In this document: piece by piece, positions 23,886 through 30,522 of the stretch
Layout of the letters: the number at the start of each line of letters is the position of its first letter
Position numbering within the stretch: the first letter of the stretch is position 1
Assembly: GCA_021824175.1 (NCBI GenBank)
Contig: JAKALP010000005.1
Location: forward strand, 212,335 to 276,334
Length of the DNA: 64,000 bases
Reading direction: 5' to 3'
DNA from: Deltaproteobacteria bacterium
GTDB lineage: Bacteria > Desulfobacterota > Desulfobacteria > Desulfobacterales > Desulfosarcinaceae
The notes under the pieces: model-generated
Told to the model about the DNA's origin: nothing
What the model saw: only the letters and a program-made list of their open reading frames with translations
The model's database searches: none
Program-made: the position numbers and the translations under genes

Positions 23886-24646
23886 GCGCCGTACCCCTTG
23901 GCGTCGGCCAGGTCGGACCACTGCAGCGCGCCACTTTGGAACCGCTCCACCGCCTGGCGCACCGTCATCTGATCCAGATTCTGGGCGATGCGGATGCCGG
24001 CGGCCGCCAATGCCTGGAAGGCCTTGGGGCCCACGTAACCAGTCAACACAGCGGTGGCGCCAGCGCGCGCCACGGTTTCAGCGGCCTGAATGCCCGCCCC
24101 CTGGGCCCGGACCTGGGCCGCGCCGTTTTGAATGTAGTCAAAACTCATGGTGGCCGGATCGATGACGATAAATCCGGCCGCGCGACCGAAACGGGGGTCT
24201 ACCGGATCATCCAGGTTTGGACCTTCGCTGCTGATGGCAATACGATTCATTTGATCTTGCTCCTTTGGGCCGGCTTGGATCGGCATGGGGCGTTCGGCCC
24301 CTGCGGATAGATCCTGCGCCGGCGATTGTTCGGCTTCGCCTTCAAAAGTTTGACGACAAGCGCGATATTCGCCGCCATGGATTCTCAAGGCCATGCCGTT
24401 TACTATCGCCTTGGCCACGCTTTGCCGGGCCGTTGATAAGATTCGGCCAAAGGTCTGCCGGGATACCTGCATCTGTTGGGCAGCCGCATCCTGGCTCAGC
24501 CTCTCAAGGTCGGCCAGGCGGATGGCCTCAAAACCATCCAGGGTCAAGTAGACTTCAGCCAGCTCACGGAGTGGCACCCCCCTAGGCTTGAAATAGGTAA
24601 TGTCTGGGGCGTTCGTGATCCGACGGCATTTTCGTGGTCTCGGCAT
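23882..24646 (-). CDS. DUF134 DNA-binding domain fused to a NifX/ORP-like domain
   Basis: 254 residues. Residues 1-100 are DUF134 (MPRPRKCRRI, KPRGVPLRELAEVYLTLDGFEAIRLADLE, then the helix-turn-helix-like AAQQMQVSRQTFGRIL). Residues about 133-245 are a dinitrogenase cofactor/NifX domain (RIAISSEGPNLDDPVDPRFGRA, then VLTGYVGPKAFQAL). A Gln/Pro/Glu linker joins them. DUF134 proteins are predicted DNA-binding regulators and often sit next to NifX-like proteins. Fusing both suggests a regulator that senses the cofactor. GGGGGAG precedes the ATG. Confidence 0.88.
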   Translation of the reverse strand: MPRPRKCRRITNAPDITYFKPRGVPLRELAEVYLTLDGFEAIRLADLERLSQDAAAQQMQVSRQTFGRILSTARQSVAKAIVNGMALRIHGGEYRACRQTFEGEAEQSPAQDLSAGAERPMPIQAGPKEQDQMNRIAISSEGPNLDDPVDPRFGRAAGFIVIDPATMSFDYIQNGAAQVRAQGAGIQAAETVARAGATAVLTGYVGPKAFQALAAAGIRIAQNLDQMTVRQAVERFQSGALQWSDLADAKGYGA

Positions 24647-24712
24647 GCTCCCCCTTCTCCAAAGGTCTTTATAAACAGCCCGATCTTGAAGATGGCTTGT
24701 TATGAGCTTATG

Positions 24713-24776
24713 CCATTTAACTCCTACTGTTATCTGATAACCATGTCAAGCAAAATGGGCATATGCTCTTAAAAAT
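24713..24776. promoter_or_regulatory. Operator-like palindromes upstream of the DUF134-NifX gene
   Basis: A perfect palindrome GTTATC-T-GATAAC lies at 24729-24741. It is flanked by outer inverted arms GAGCTTATGCC (from 24713) and GGGCATATGCTC (to about 24776). A minus-strand TTGACA (24749-24744) adjoins it, but the matching -10 is poor. The site fits an autoregulatory operator for one of the two DUF134 proteins, or an internal promoter; this is inference. Confidence 0.4.
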
Positions 24777-25191
24777 TTTCTTGCGTCGAGCCTTCCGCCG
24801 TTGGACCGCGCCTCAGTTTTGCCTGTTGACGACTCCTTTCCGTACAACCCGATCCGCGTCGGCGACCGCAGCCCATGCCAGCGGTCGACTCTTGAGATCC
24901 GGCCACCTTGTAATGGCCGCCATCGATGTGAATGGCCCAACCGTTGCTGAGGGCTTTGGCAACCACGCCGCGAGCTTCATTAAGCATTCTTGAAAAGGTG
25001 GGACGCGAAACTCCCATCATATCGGCGGCTTCATCATGGTCTCGCGCTTCAGCATCGGCCAGACGCATAGCCTCCAGACCTTCCACCGTTAAATTGACGC
25101 CGGTTAGCCCTTCCAGCGGAACGCCTTGAGGCTTGTAAAAAGTGTGTACCGGGGCCTGTCCGACGCGTCGGAACATTCTGGGCCTTGGCAT
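24769..25191 (-). CDS. DUF134 family predicted DNA-binding protein
   Basis: 140 residues from the ATG at 25191 (AAGGAGG upstream). N-terminal MPRPRMFRRV and KPQGVPLEGLTGVNLTVEGLEAMRLADAE match DUF134, followed by a helix-turn-helix-like segment (AADMMGVSRPTFSRML). The C-terminal 40 residues are Gly/Arg/Gln-rich, contain two Cys and lack the NifX domain present in the neighbouring fusion gene. Likely a transcription factor for the surrounding operon. Confidence 0.85.
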   Translation of the reverse strand: MPRPRMFRRVGQAPVHTFYKPQGVPLEGLTGVNLTVEGLEAMRLADAEARDHDEAADMMGVSRPTFSRMLNEARGVVAKALSNGWAIHIDGGHYKVAGSQESTAGMGCGRRRGSGCTERSRQQAKLRRGPTAEGSTQENF

Positions 25192-25204
25192 GGCATCCTC
25201 CTTA

Positions 25205-25224
25205 GTTATGAAATAATGTTCATA
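25205..25224. promoter_or_regulatory. Inverted repeat TTATGAA-N6-TTCATAA before the DUF134 gene
   Basis: Perfect 7-bp arms (25205-25211, 25218-25224) lie directly upstream of the ribosome site of the DUF134 gene. Position and symmetry suggest a protein-binding site; the ligand is unknown. Confidence 0.4.
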
Positions 25225-25271
25225 ATAAACATCGGCGAGGATGCCTGTCAATGGTTGTTTTGAACATATTT

Positions 25272-26231
25272 TCAAAAAAGGTAGGTAGTACCAACTGTGT
25301 TCAGCACAAATTGCGAGGGCATTTCAGTGGCAAAACGGTTGATGGCCTTCCAGCCGGTGCAATGCATTGGGGCGATGACCGCCGGCGCGACCGCTTTCAT
25401 GGCCTGCACCGTGGATTCAATGGCCCCCTCGCTGGGGCCGCTCAAATGAAAACCACCCAAGACAGCATGGATGCGCTCGACGCCACTGACTTTAGCCGCA
25501 TGCTTGACCGTATTGATGATGCCGGCATGGGAGCAGCCGCCCAGCAGGACCAGACCTTTGTCTTTCACATTGAAAGCAATGGCCTGGTCGTCAATGAAAC
25601 TGTCCGGCGCCCATTGGCCGTTGCGTTTGGCTTCCAAACCCGGCGAGCCGGTTTCGAAATCGGTAACCCTCTCGACGGTACCGGTCACCAGAACATACCC
25701 TCCGGCCAGCGTTGACGGGTCGGAGCGTTTGTCTATGACAGCGCCGGCAGCGGTTAGCACCTCCTGTTTTAACGCAGGCATAGGGACATACAATTCAGGC
25801 CCCATTTTGATGCGGCGCTCTACAAAGGCATCCGGGTGCACCACCAGGGGCACGGTTTTCTTGGCTTGCTTGAGAAATTGAGGTAATCCAGCAAAGTGAT
25901 CGAAATGGCCATGGCTCAGCACAATGCTCTCCAGATCCTCAATCTTGTGACGCACCACGCCGAATTGGACTGCCAGACTCGCGGCCATCAACGCTGTGTT
26001 GTGCATAATGCAGGTCCCGGAAATGCCGGCATCCATCACGAGGGTGTGCTTGGCTTGGCCGGCGTAAACAGTGACCAGATACCCCAGGCCATGTTCGGCC
26101 ATGGGCGCGGCTGGCGGCGCCACCCGCATTCTTTTGACCGTTTCGGTATCTGGTAGAAGAATGTCGCTGTAGTTATCCACCAGAATAGTGACTTCCGCCC
26201 GATCCACTTCGGGCAAAGGAATATGGGCCAT
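25272..26231 (-). CDS. Metallo-beta-lactamase fold hydrolase
   Basis: 319 residues. First gene of the ORP-like operon, directly behind the sigma-54 promoter, with GGAGGAG before the ATG. The metal-binding motif is SHGHFDHFAG, with later ligands in GGCSHAGIIN, LGGFHL and the C-terminal MHCTG. The N-terminal LVDNYSDILLP segment and overall length resemble the group annotated as dihydropterin-ribofuranosylaminobenzene 5'-phosphate synthase-like MBL proteins. The substrate is unknown. Cytoplasmic. Confidence 0.85.
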   Translation of the reverse strand: MAHIPLPEVDRAEVTILVDNYSDILLPDTETVKRMRVAPPAAPMAEHGLGYLVTVYAGQAKHTLVMDAGISGTCIMHNTALMAASLAVQFGVVRHKIEDLESIVLSHGHFDHFAGLPQFLKQAKKTVPLVVHPDAFVERRIKMGPELYVPMPALKQEVLTAAGAVIDKRSDPSTLAGGYVLVTGTVERVTDFETGSPGLEAKRNGQWAPDSFIDDQAIAFNVKDKGLVLLGGCSHAGIINTVKHAAKVSGVERIHAVLGGFHLSGPSEGAIESTVQAMKAVAPAVIAPMHCTGWKAINRFATEMPSQFVLNTVGTTYLF

Positions 26232-26292
26232 CGCTGTTCTCCTCCCCGTTTGGCTTCTATCAAGAATATCTGTTCTTCAAAAGACATGACTC

Positions 26293-26308
26293 AGCAATGG
26301 ATGTGCCA
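26293..26308 (-). promoter_or_regulatory. Consensus sigma-54 promoter for the ORP-like operon
   Basis: Read on the minus strand: TGGCAC (26308-26303), five bases, TTGCT (26297-26293). This is an exact match to TGGCAC-N5-TTGCT with GG-N10-GC spacing. Transcription would begin near 26282, about 50 bases before the MBL start. The divergent gene 26442-27815 encodes a sigma-54 activator. Confidence 0.85.
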
Positions 26309-26441
26309 AACCGCCATCGAGGCGAACGTGTCCCGCCGCAGGCTTACAATCTCATCTGGTCTTGGTGTTGACTATTTTCGTGCAATATGCAATTTTCTCC
26401 CCAAGTGAAGCCGGCAAAATGCACGGATAGGAGCTGACCCC

Positions 26442-27815
26442 ATGGCCACCCGCGACGTCAAGCAAAAACAGCAGATCGATGTGGTTTTGAACTCCATCAA
26501 TGAAGGGGTTTTCACGGTGGACCAGAATTTTCGCATTACTTCCTTTAATCGAGCCGCCGAGCGCATCACCGGCATATCCCGCCAGCAGGTGTTGGGCAGA
26601 GCCTGCTGCGACGTATTTCATGCCGACATCTGTGAATCCGCTTGCGCTCTCCGGCGGACCTTTGCCACGGGCCGGCCCGTGGTCAATGCCACGGCTAATA
26701 TTGTCAACAACCAGGGCGATCGCGTGCCCATTCGCATTTCGACCGCCATTTTGAAAAACACGGCTGGCGATACCATCGGCGGCGTGGAAACATTTCAAGA
26801 TCTAAGCCAGGTCGAGCAGCTGCAAAAAGAGCTGGAGAGCCGCTATACCTTTGAGGATATCGTGGGACGCAGCAGCGCCATGATGCAGTTGTTCAAAGTA
26901 CTTCCCCAAATTGCCGAAAGCGACAGCACGGTGTTGATTCAAGGCGCCAGCGGCACGGGCAAGGAACTCTTTGCCCGGGCCATTCACAACCTCTCCCCCC
27001 GGCGTAAAAAACGATTCGTGGCGGTCAACTGCGCCGCCCTGCCCGATGCGCTATTGGAAAGCGAGCTGTTCGGCCACAAAGCCGGGGCGTTTACCGATGC
27101 CAAGCGGGATAAGGCCGGTCGATTCGAGCTGGCCGATGGCGGCACTATTTTTCTGGATGAGATTGGAGATATCTCCTCTGCCATGCAGATGCGCCTCTTA
27201 CGGGTTCTCCAGGACCATTTCATCGAACCTTTAGGCGCCGTCCAACCCAAGCCAGTGAATATCCGCGTCGTGGCGGCCACCAATAAGGACTTGGCCAACC
27301 TGGTAAAGAGCGGCCAATTCCGGGAAGATCTCTTCTATCGCATTCGGGTCATCCATATGAATTTGCCGACTCTGAAAGAACGGCGCGAGGACATTCCTCT
27401 GCTAATCGACCACCTGGTGGGCAAATTCAACCGCTTGCAAACCAAAGACATTGCCGGCACGTCGCCCGAAGTGATCGCGCGTCTGATGGCCTATGAGTTT
27501 CCAGGCAACGTGCGTGAACTCGAAAATATCATTGAGCAAGCCTTTGTGTTGTGCCGCACGGGGAGAATTGAGTTGCGGCATTTGCCCCCGGAATTGCGCT
27601 CCGACAAGGAATCGGTCGGCCAACGCATCGGCTCCATGAATCTGCGTGTCATGGAAAAGCAGATGATGGCCGAAGCGCTGCGCATCTACCAGGGCAACCG
27701 CAAGATGGCGGCCGGATCGCTGGGGATTGATGTGGCCACCCTCTTTCGAAAGATAAAAGCCCACGGCATCGAAGCGCCGGAAAGCGACGGACGGGGAAGG
27801 CGGCGGGGCCGTTGA
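26442..27815 (+). CDS. Sigma-54-dependent activator, PAS-AAA-Fis (ORP-locus regulator)
   Basis: 457 residues. An N-terminal PAS domain (about 10-120) holds a Cys cluster C55-x8-C64-x3-C68. The AAA domain follows with Walker A GASGTGKE, the sigma-54 contact loop reading GAFTDA instead of GAFTGA, and Walker B GGTIFLDEIGD. A C-terminal Fis-type helix-turn-helix covers about 410-450 (AAGSLGIDVATLFRKIKAHG). No receiver domain, so it should respond to a redox or metal signal through PAS rather than to a kinase. AGGAG precedes the ATG. It is divergent from the ORP-like operon with a consensus sigma-54 promoter between them, as in Desulfovibrio. Confidence 0.92.
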   Translation: MATRDVKQKQQIDVVLNSINEGVFTVDQNFRITSFNRAAERITGISRQQVLGRACCDVFHADICESACALRRTFATGRPVVNATANIVNNQGDRVPIRISTAILKNTAGDTIGGVETFQDLSQVEQLQKELESRYTFEDIVGRSSAMMQLFKVLPQIAESDSTVLIQGASGTGKELFARAIHNLSPRRKKRFVAVNCAALPDALLESELFGHKAGAFTDAKRDKAGRFELADGGTIFLDEIGDISSAMQMRLLRVLQDHFIEPLGAVQPKPVNIRVVAATNKDLANLVKSGQFREDLFYRIRVIHMNLPTLKERREDIPLLIDHLVGKFNRLQTKDIAGTSPEVIARLMAYEFPGNVRELENIIEQAFVLCRTGRIELRHLPPELRSDKESVGQRIGSMNLRVMEKQMMAEALRIYQGNRKMAAGSLGIDVATLFRKIKAHGIEAPESDGRGRRRGR

Positions 27816-27841
27816 TTCGTTTATTGATTGATTCGTTAATC
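27810..27841. repeat. Octamer array overlapping the regulator stop codon, with inverted partner downstream
   Basis: Units CGTTGATT, CGTTTATT, GATTGATT and CGTTAATC; the regulator's TGA lies inside the first unit. A reverse-complement array, AATCAACCAATTAACGAATC, starts at 27912, so the two could pair across about 70 bases. Confidence 0.7.
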
Positions 27842-28203
27842 GAGGATGTTCATTTTGGCTTTTCATATGCAACGCACATCCATCAGGTAGAATTCCTTTC
27901 TCGAATAAAGCAATCAACCAATTAACGAATCACCTAAAGCACGGCATTGCAAATTGCACGAATCGGTGCTCGCCCGACTACCGGTTCTTCCACCCGCCCC
28001 ACTCATTAAACATTCACCAATACCTTCATTTCTCCATGCAGCGCAGCGTTGTCAAAGCAAATCCGTAAGAATTCCTTTGCCTGTTACCCGCCTTTTTATT
28101 TGGCACAATGGGTGCTACCGATCGGGTATTGGATACTTCCGCGAACAGCCGGCGATCAATATATCAACATATCAACTCATTTAAGTAAGGAGGACGAAAC
28201 CCT
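27816..28203. other. Intergenic region upstream of the selenoprotein gene
   Basis: No gene is supported. It carries the octamer arrays (27810-27841 and about 27912-27934) and the sigma-54 promoter at 28101-28116. Sites for an activator between these could not be recognised by eye. Confidence 0.5.
28101..28116 (+). promoter_or_regulatory. Sigma-54 promoter for the Hdr-like selenoprotein gene
   Basis: TGGCAC (28101-28106), five bases, GTGCT (28112-28116), with exact GG-N10-GC spacing and one mismatch in the -12 element. Predicted start near 28127, leaving a leader of about 77 bases to the ATG at 28204. Confidence 0.75.
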
Positions 28204-29523
28204 ATGACCGATCAACCCATCAGACTTGGCCGCAAAAAGGAGAGCACCTTTTTGGACAGGGTCAAGGAAATACTGCCCCAAGGCGGCAATCTCAATTTGT
28301 GTCTCACTTGCGGCGCCTGCTCATCCGGCTGCCCGGCCACTGGCCTGGAAAATATGGACCCTCGCAAGTTTTTGCGCATGGCTGCCCTGGGCATGGATGA
28401 TGAAATCCGTAAATCCAAGTGGGTCTGGATGTGCTCCATGTGCCAGCGCTGCATCTATGTCTGCCCCATGCAGATCAACATTCCCCAGCTGGTCTACAAT
28501 GCCCGGGCCTTGTGGCCCAGAGATGAACGTCCCAAAGGGATTTTGGGTTCCTGCGACATGGCCTTGCGCAACGCCAGCACCAGTGCCATGGGCACCGAGC
28601 CGGAAGATTTCCGTTTCGTGGTCGAAGATGTGCTGGAAGAGTATCGCGAAGCACAGCCGGAATTCGCCGACATGGAAGCGCCCATCGACAAAGAGGGCGC
28701 GGAGTTCTTCTTGAACCAGAACTCCCGCGAGCCGGTCACCGAACCTGATGAGATGGTGCCGTTGTGGAAAATTCTGCATCTGGCCGGCGCCAACTGGACT
28801 TATGGTTCCAAAGGTTGGGCCGGAGAGAACTACTGCATGTTTTTGGCGGACGACGAGTCCTGGAAGCACATCACCACCACCACGGCCAAACAGGCGGACC
28901 ACCTGGGATGCAAGATCTTTCTCAACACGGAGTGAGGGCACGTGACCTTCTCAGTCCTGGCAGGACTGAAAAAATTCAACATCCCGCACAACTTTGTGGT
29001 GAAGAACATTTACGAATACTACGCCAAGTGGATACGGGAGGGCAAACTCAAAGTCAATTCAGACTGGAACAAGGAACTCAAAATCAAATTCACGGTTCAA
29101 GACCCTTGCCAGATCGTACGAAAAACTTATGGCGACGCCATTGCCGAAGATCTGCGCTTCGTGGTCAAATCGGTGGTCGGAGAGGAGAACTTCGTCGACA
29201 TGTACCCAAACCGCTCCAATAACTTCTGCTGCGGCGGAGGAGGAGGATTTCTCCAATCAGGGTACAAGGAGGAACGGTTGGAGTATGGCCGGCTCAAAGA
29301 CCAGCAGATTCAGAACACCGGGGCTGATTACTGCATTGCCGGTTGCCACAACTGCCATGCCCAGATTCACGAACTCAGCGAGCATTATGGTGCGGGTTAC
29401 GGCGTGGTCCACCTCTGGACCCTGATTTGTCTTTCTTTAGGCATTTTAGGCCCAAAGGAACGTGAATATCTCCGCGATGATTTGAAAGAAGTCAATGTAT
29501 TTCATCCGGAGACGGAGATGTAA
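28204..29523 (+). CDS. HdrD/DsrK-like Fe-S oxidoreductase, probable selenoprotein (in-frame TGA at 28933-28935)
   Basis: 439 residues if TGA codon 244 is read as selenocysteine. Residues 1-100 are a HdrC-like ferredoxin with two [4Fe-4S] sites (C33, C36, C39, C43 and C77, C80, C83, C87). The rest is HdrB/D-like with a CCG domain: C302, CC at 342-343, then C377, C381 and C384. The frame continues after TGA without any shift: ..FLNTE-TGA-GHVTF... Homologues generally show E-C-G-H here, so Sec replaces a conserved Cys. A SECIS-like hairpin starts 16 bases after TGA. AAGGAGG precedes the ATG and a sigma-54 promoter lies upstream. The alternative is two genes (stop at 28935; GTG at 28942 with GAGGG before it) or a nonsense mutation. 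Likely the disulfide-reductase-type subunit of the neighbouring Hdr/Nuo-like system. Confidence 0.82.
28952..28968 (+). promoter_or_regulatory. SECIS-like hairpin downstream of the in-frame TGA
   Basis: CAGTCCT (28952-28958) pairs perfectly with AGGACTG (28962-28968) around the loop GGC. The loop begins 24 bases after the TGA and starts with G, as bacterial SECIS elements require for SelB binding. It lies within coding sequence, as expected in bacteria. Confidence 0.65.
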
Positions 29524-29659
29524 GCCCCGGCAAGTGGGGAGTTTGAAGTAGAGAAGTGCATATGAATCCCAAGGCAGTACATTGATTCAAGTACACTTCC
29601 GGCACAGCTCCCCCGCTTGCGGGATAGAGGTCAACCACTTCAAGATGGGGGATTGACCG

Positions 29660-30037
29660 ATGCAGATTTTAACCTTTGAAGAGTTGAAGCAAAAGCAAGC
29701 CGAAGGAATGGCGGCTTCCCAAAAGGCGGCCGCCCAAAACCATGACCTCTATCGAGCTATCAAACAATTGGTCCGTCAAATCAATGCGGAGCCGCTGGAT
29801 GTGGCCGATTACTACCCCGTGGCCTCACGCCTGGGCAAGCTATTGAATGAAATCAAGTCCGGTTTTAACGACACAATCTTTCACTATTTCGCAGAACAAA
29901 TCGACCCTTCACAAAATGGGGATGTGCGCTGTTTTCGAATGGAATGCCGTCAACTGGCCGAACAGATCGAAGAACTTGATCGCTTCAGGGTCCAGCGACA
30001 CCGGCTCACCCTCGTAAAAAAGGGCTGCATATCATGA
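29660..30037 (+). CDS. Hypothetical helical protein
   Basis: 125 residues, with GGGGGA before the ATG. Mostly helical and charged (FEELKQKQAEGMAASQKAA, later CRQLAEQIEELDRFR). No signal peptide, membrane segment or metal motif, and no family recognised. The stop overlaps the ATG of the NifX-like gene (ATGA), so the two are translationally coupled. It follows the selenoprotein gene by 136 bases and probably shares its transcript. It may be an accessory or binding partner. Confidence 0.65.
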   Translation: MQILTFEELKQKQAEGMAASQKAAAQNHDLYRAIKQLVRQINAEPLDVADYYPVASRLGKLLNEIKSGFNDTIFHYFAEQIDPSQNGDVRCFRMECRQLAEQIEELDRFRVQRHRLTLVKKGCIS

Positions 30038-30453
30038 AAGCGGCCTTCGCGACGTGGGGAGATCGCATTGCTCCGCTATTTGACGCGGCGCGCCAAATCC
30101 AGATTGTGCAGATGGATTCCGGGCGTATTGTCTGCCAGTCTTGCGATCAATTCATCGTTGAAACCCCGCCCCAAAAAGTCTTACATCTGGCCGAGCTGGG
30201 CATTGATGTGGTGGTGTGCGGCGCCATCACCAAACCGTTGCATGCCATGCTTTGCGCCCAGGGTCTGCGGGTTATTTCTTTTGTTTCGGGGGATCTGAAA
30301 GAAGTCATTCAAGCCTTGAGGAGTGGGAAAATCAGCGATATCTGTTACGCGATGCCAGGACATCGAGTGGTCAACACGTCAGGCAAGATGAAAGCTGGGA
30401 GAAGCAATTTCTCTTCGAACGAATCGATAGCCGTTGGAAACCAACGCTATTAA
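30034..30453 (+). CDS. NifX/ORP-like dinitrogenase cofactor domain protein
   Basis: 139 residues. The fold is recognisable from MKAAFATWGDRIAPLFDAAR at the start and IDVVVCGAITKPLHAML in the middle, as in the dinitrogenase FeMo-cofactor (NifX/NifB C-terminal) family. It carries two Cys in RIVCQSCDQF. The C-terminal 30 residues are a Ser/Asn/Lys-rich tail. This is the third NifX-type domain in 10 kb, here tied to the Hdr selenoprotein gene instead of the ORP-like operon. Possible role in delivering a metal-sulfur unit. Confidence 0.78.
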   Translation: MKAAFATWGDRIAPLFDAARQIQIVQMDSGRIVCQSCDQFIVETPPQKVLHLAELGIDVVVCGAITKPLHAMLCAQGLRVISFVSGDLKEVIQALRSGKISDICYAMPGHRVVNTSGKMKAGRSNFSSNESIAVGNQRY

Positions 30454-30461
30454 TGATGAGG

Positions 30462-30517
30462 TACAGGCCATCCCAAAAAATAATTTTGGGCCAAACGCTT
30501 ATTTGGGATAGCTTGTA
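30462..30517. repeat. Dispersed palindromic repeat between convergent genes
   Basis: Outer arms TACAGGCCATCCCAAA and TTTGGGATAGCTTGTA flank the core TTTTGGGCCAAA. It lies between the convergent stops of the NifX-like gene (30453) and the FAD oxidoreductase (30523). It could work as a bidirectional terminator. Confidence 0.8.
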
Positions 30518-30522
30518 GTTGG

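Noticed and set aside
20067..25191. Nitrogenase cofactor biosynthesis cluster (nifB/nifX/nifU)
   Set aside because: No nifHDK, nifE/N or nifB radical-SAM gene is present, and the ferredoxin-MinD ATPases and sigma-54 activator match the ORP-type setting instead.
28942..29523. Second half of the Hdr-like protein as an independent gene from GTG 28942 with GAGGG before it
   Set aside because: It starts in the middle of a conserved segment, in the same frame as the upstream part and directly after TGA; a SECIS-like hairpin fits readthrough better. Kept only as an alternative.
29591..29613. Sigma-54-like CGGCAC...TTGC before the 29660 gene
   Set aside because: The GG and GC are not 10 bases apart, so the spacing rule fails.
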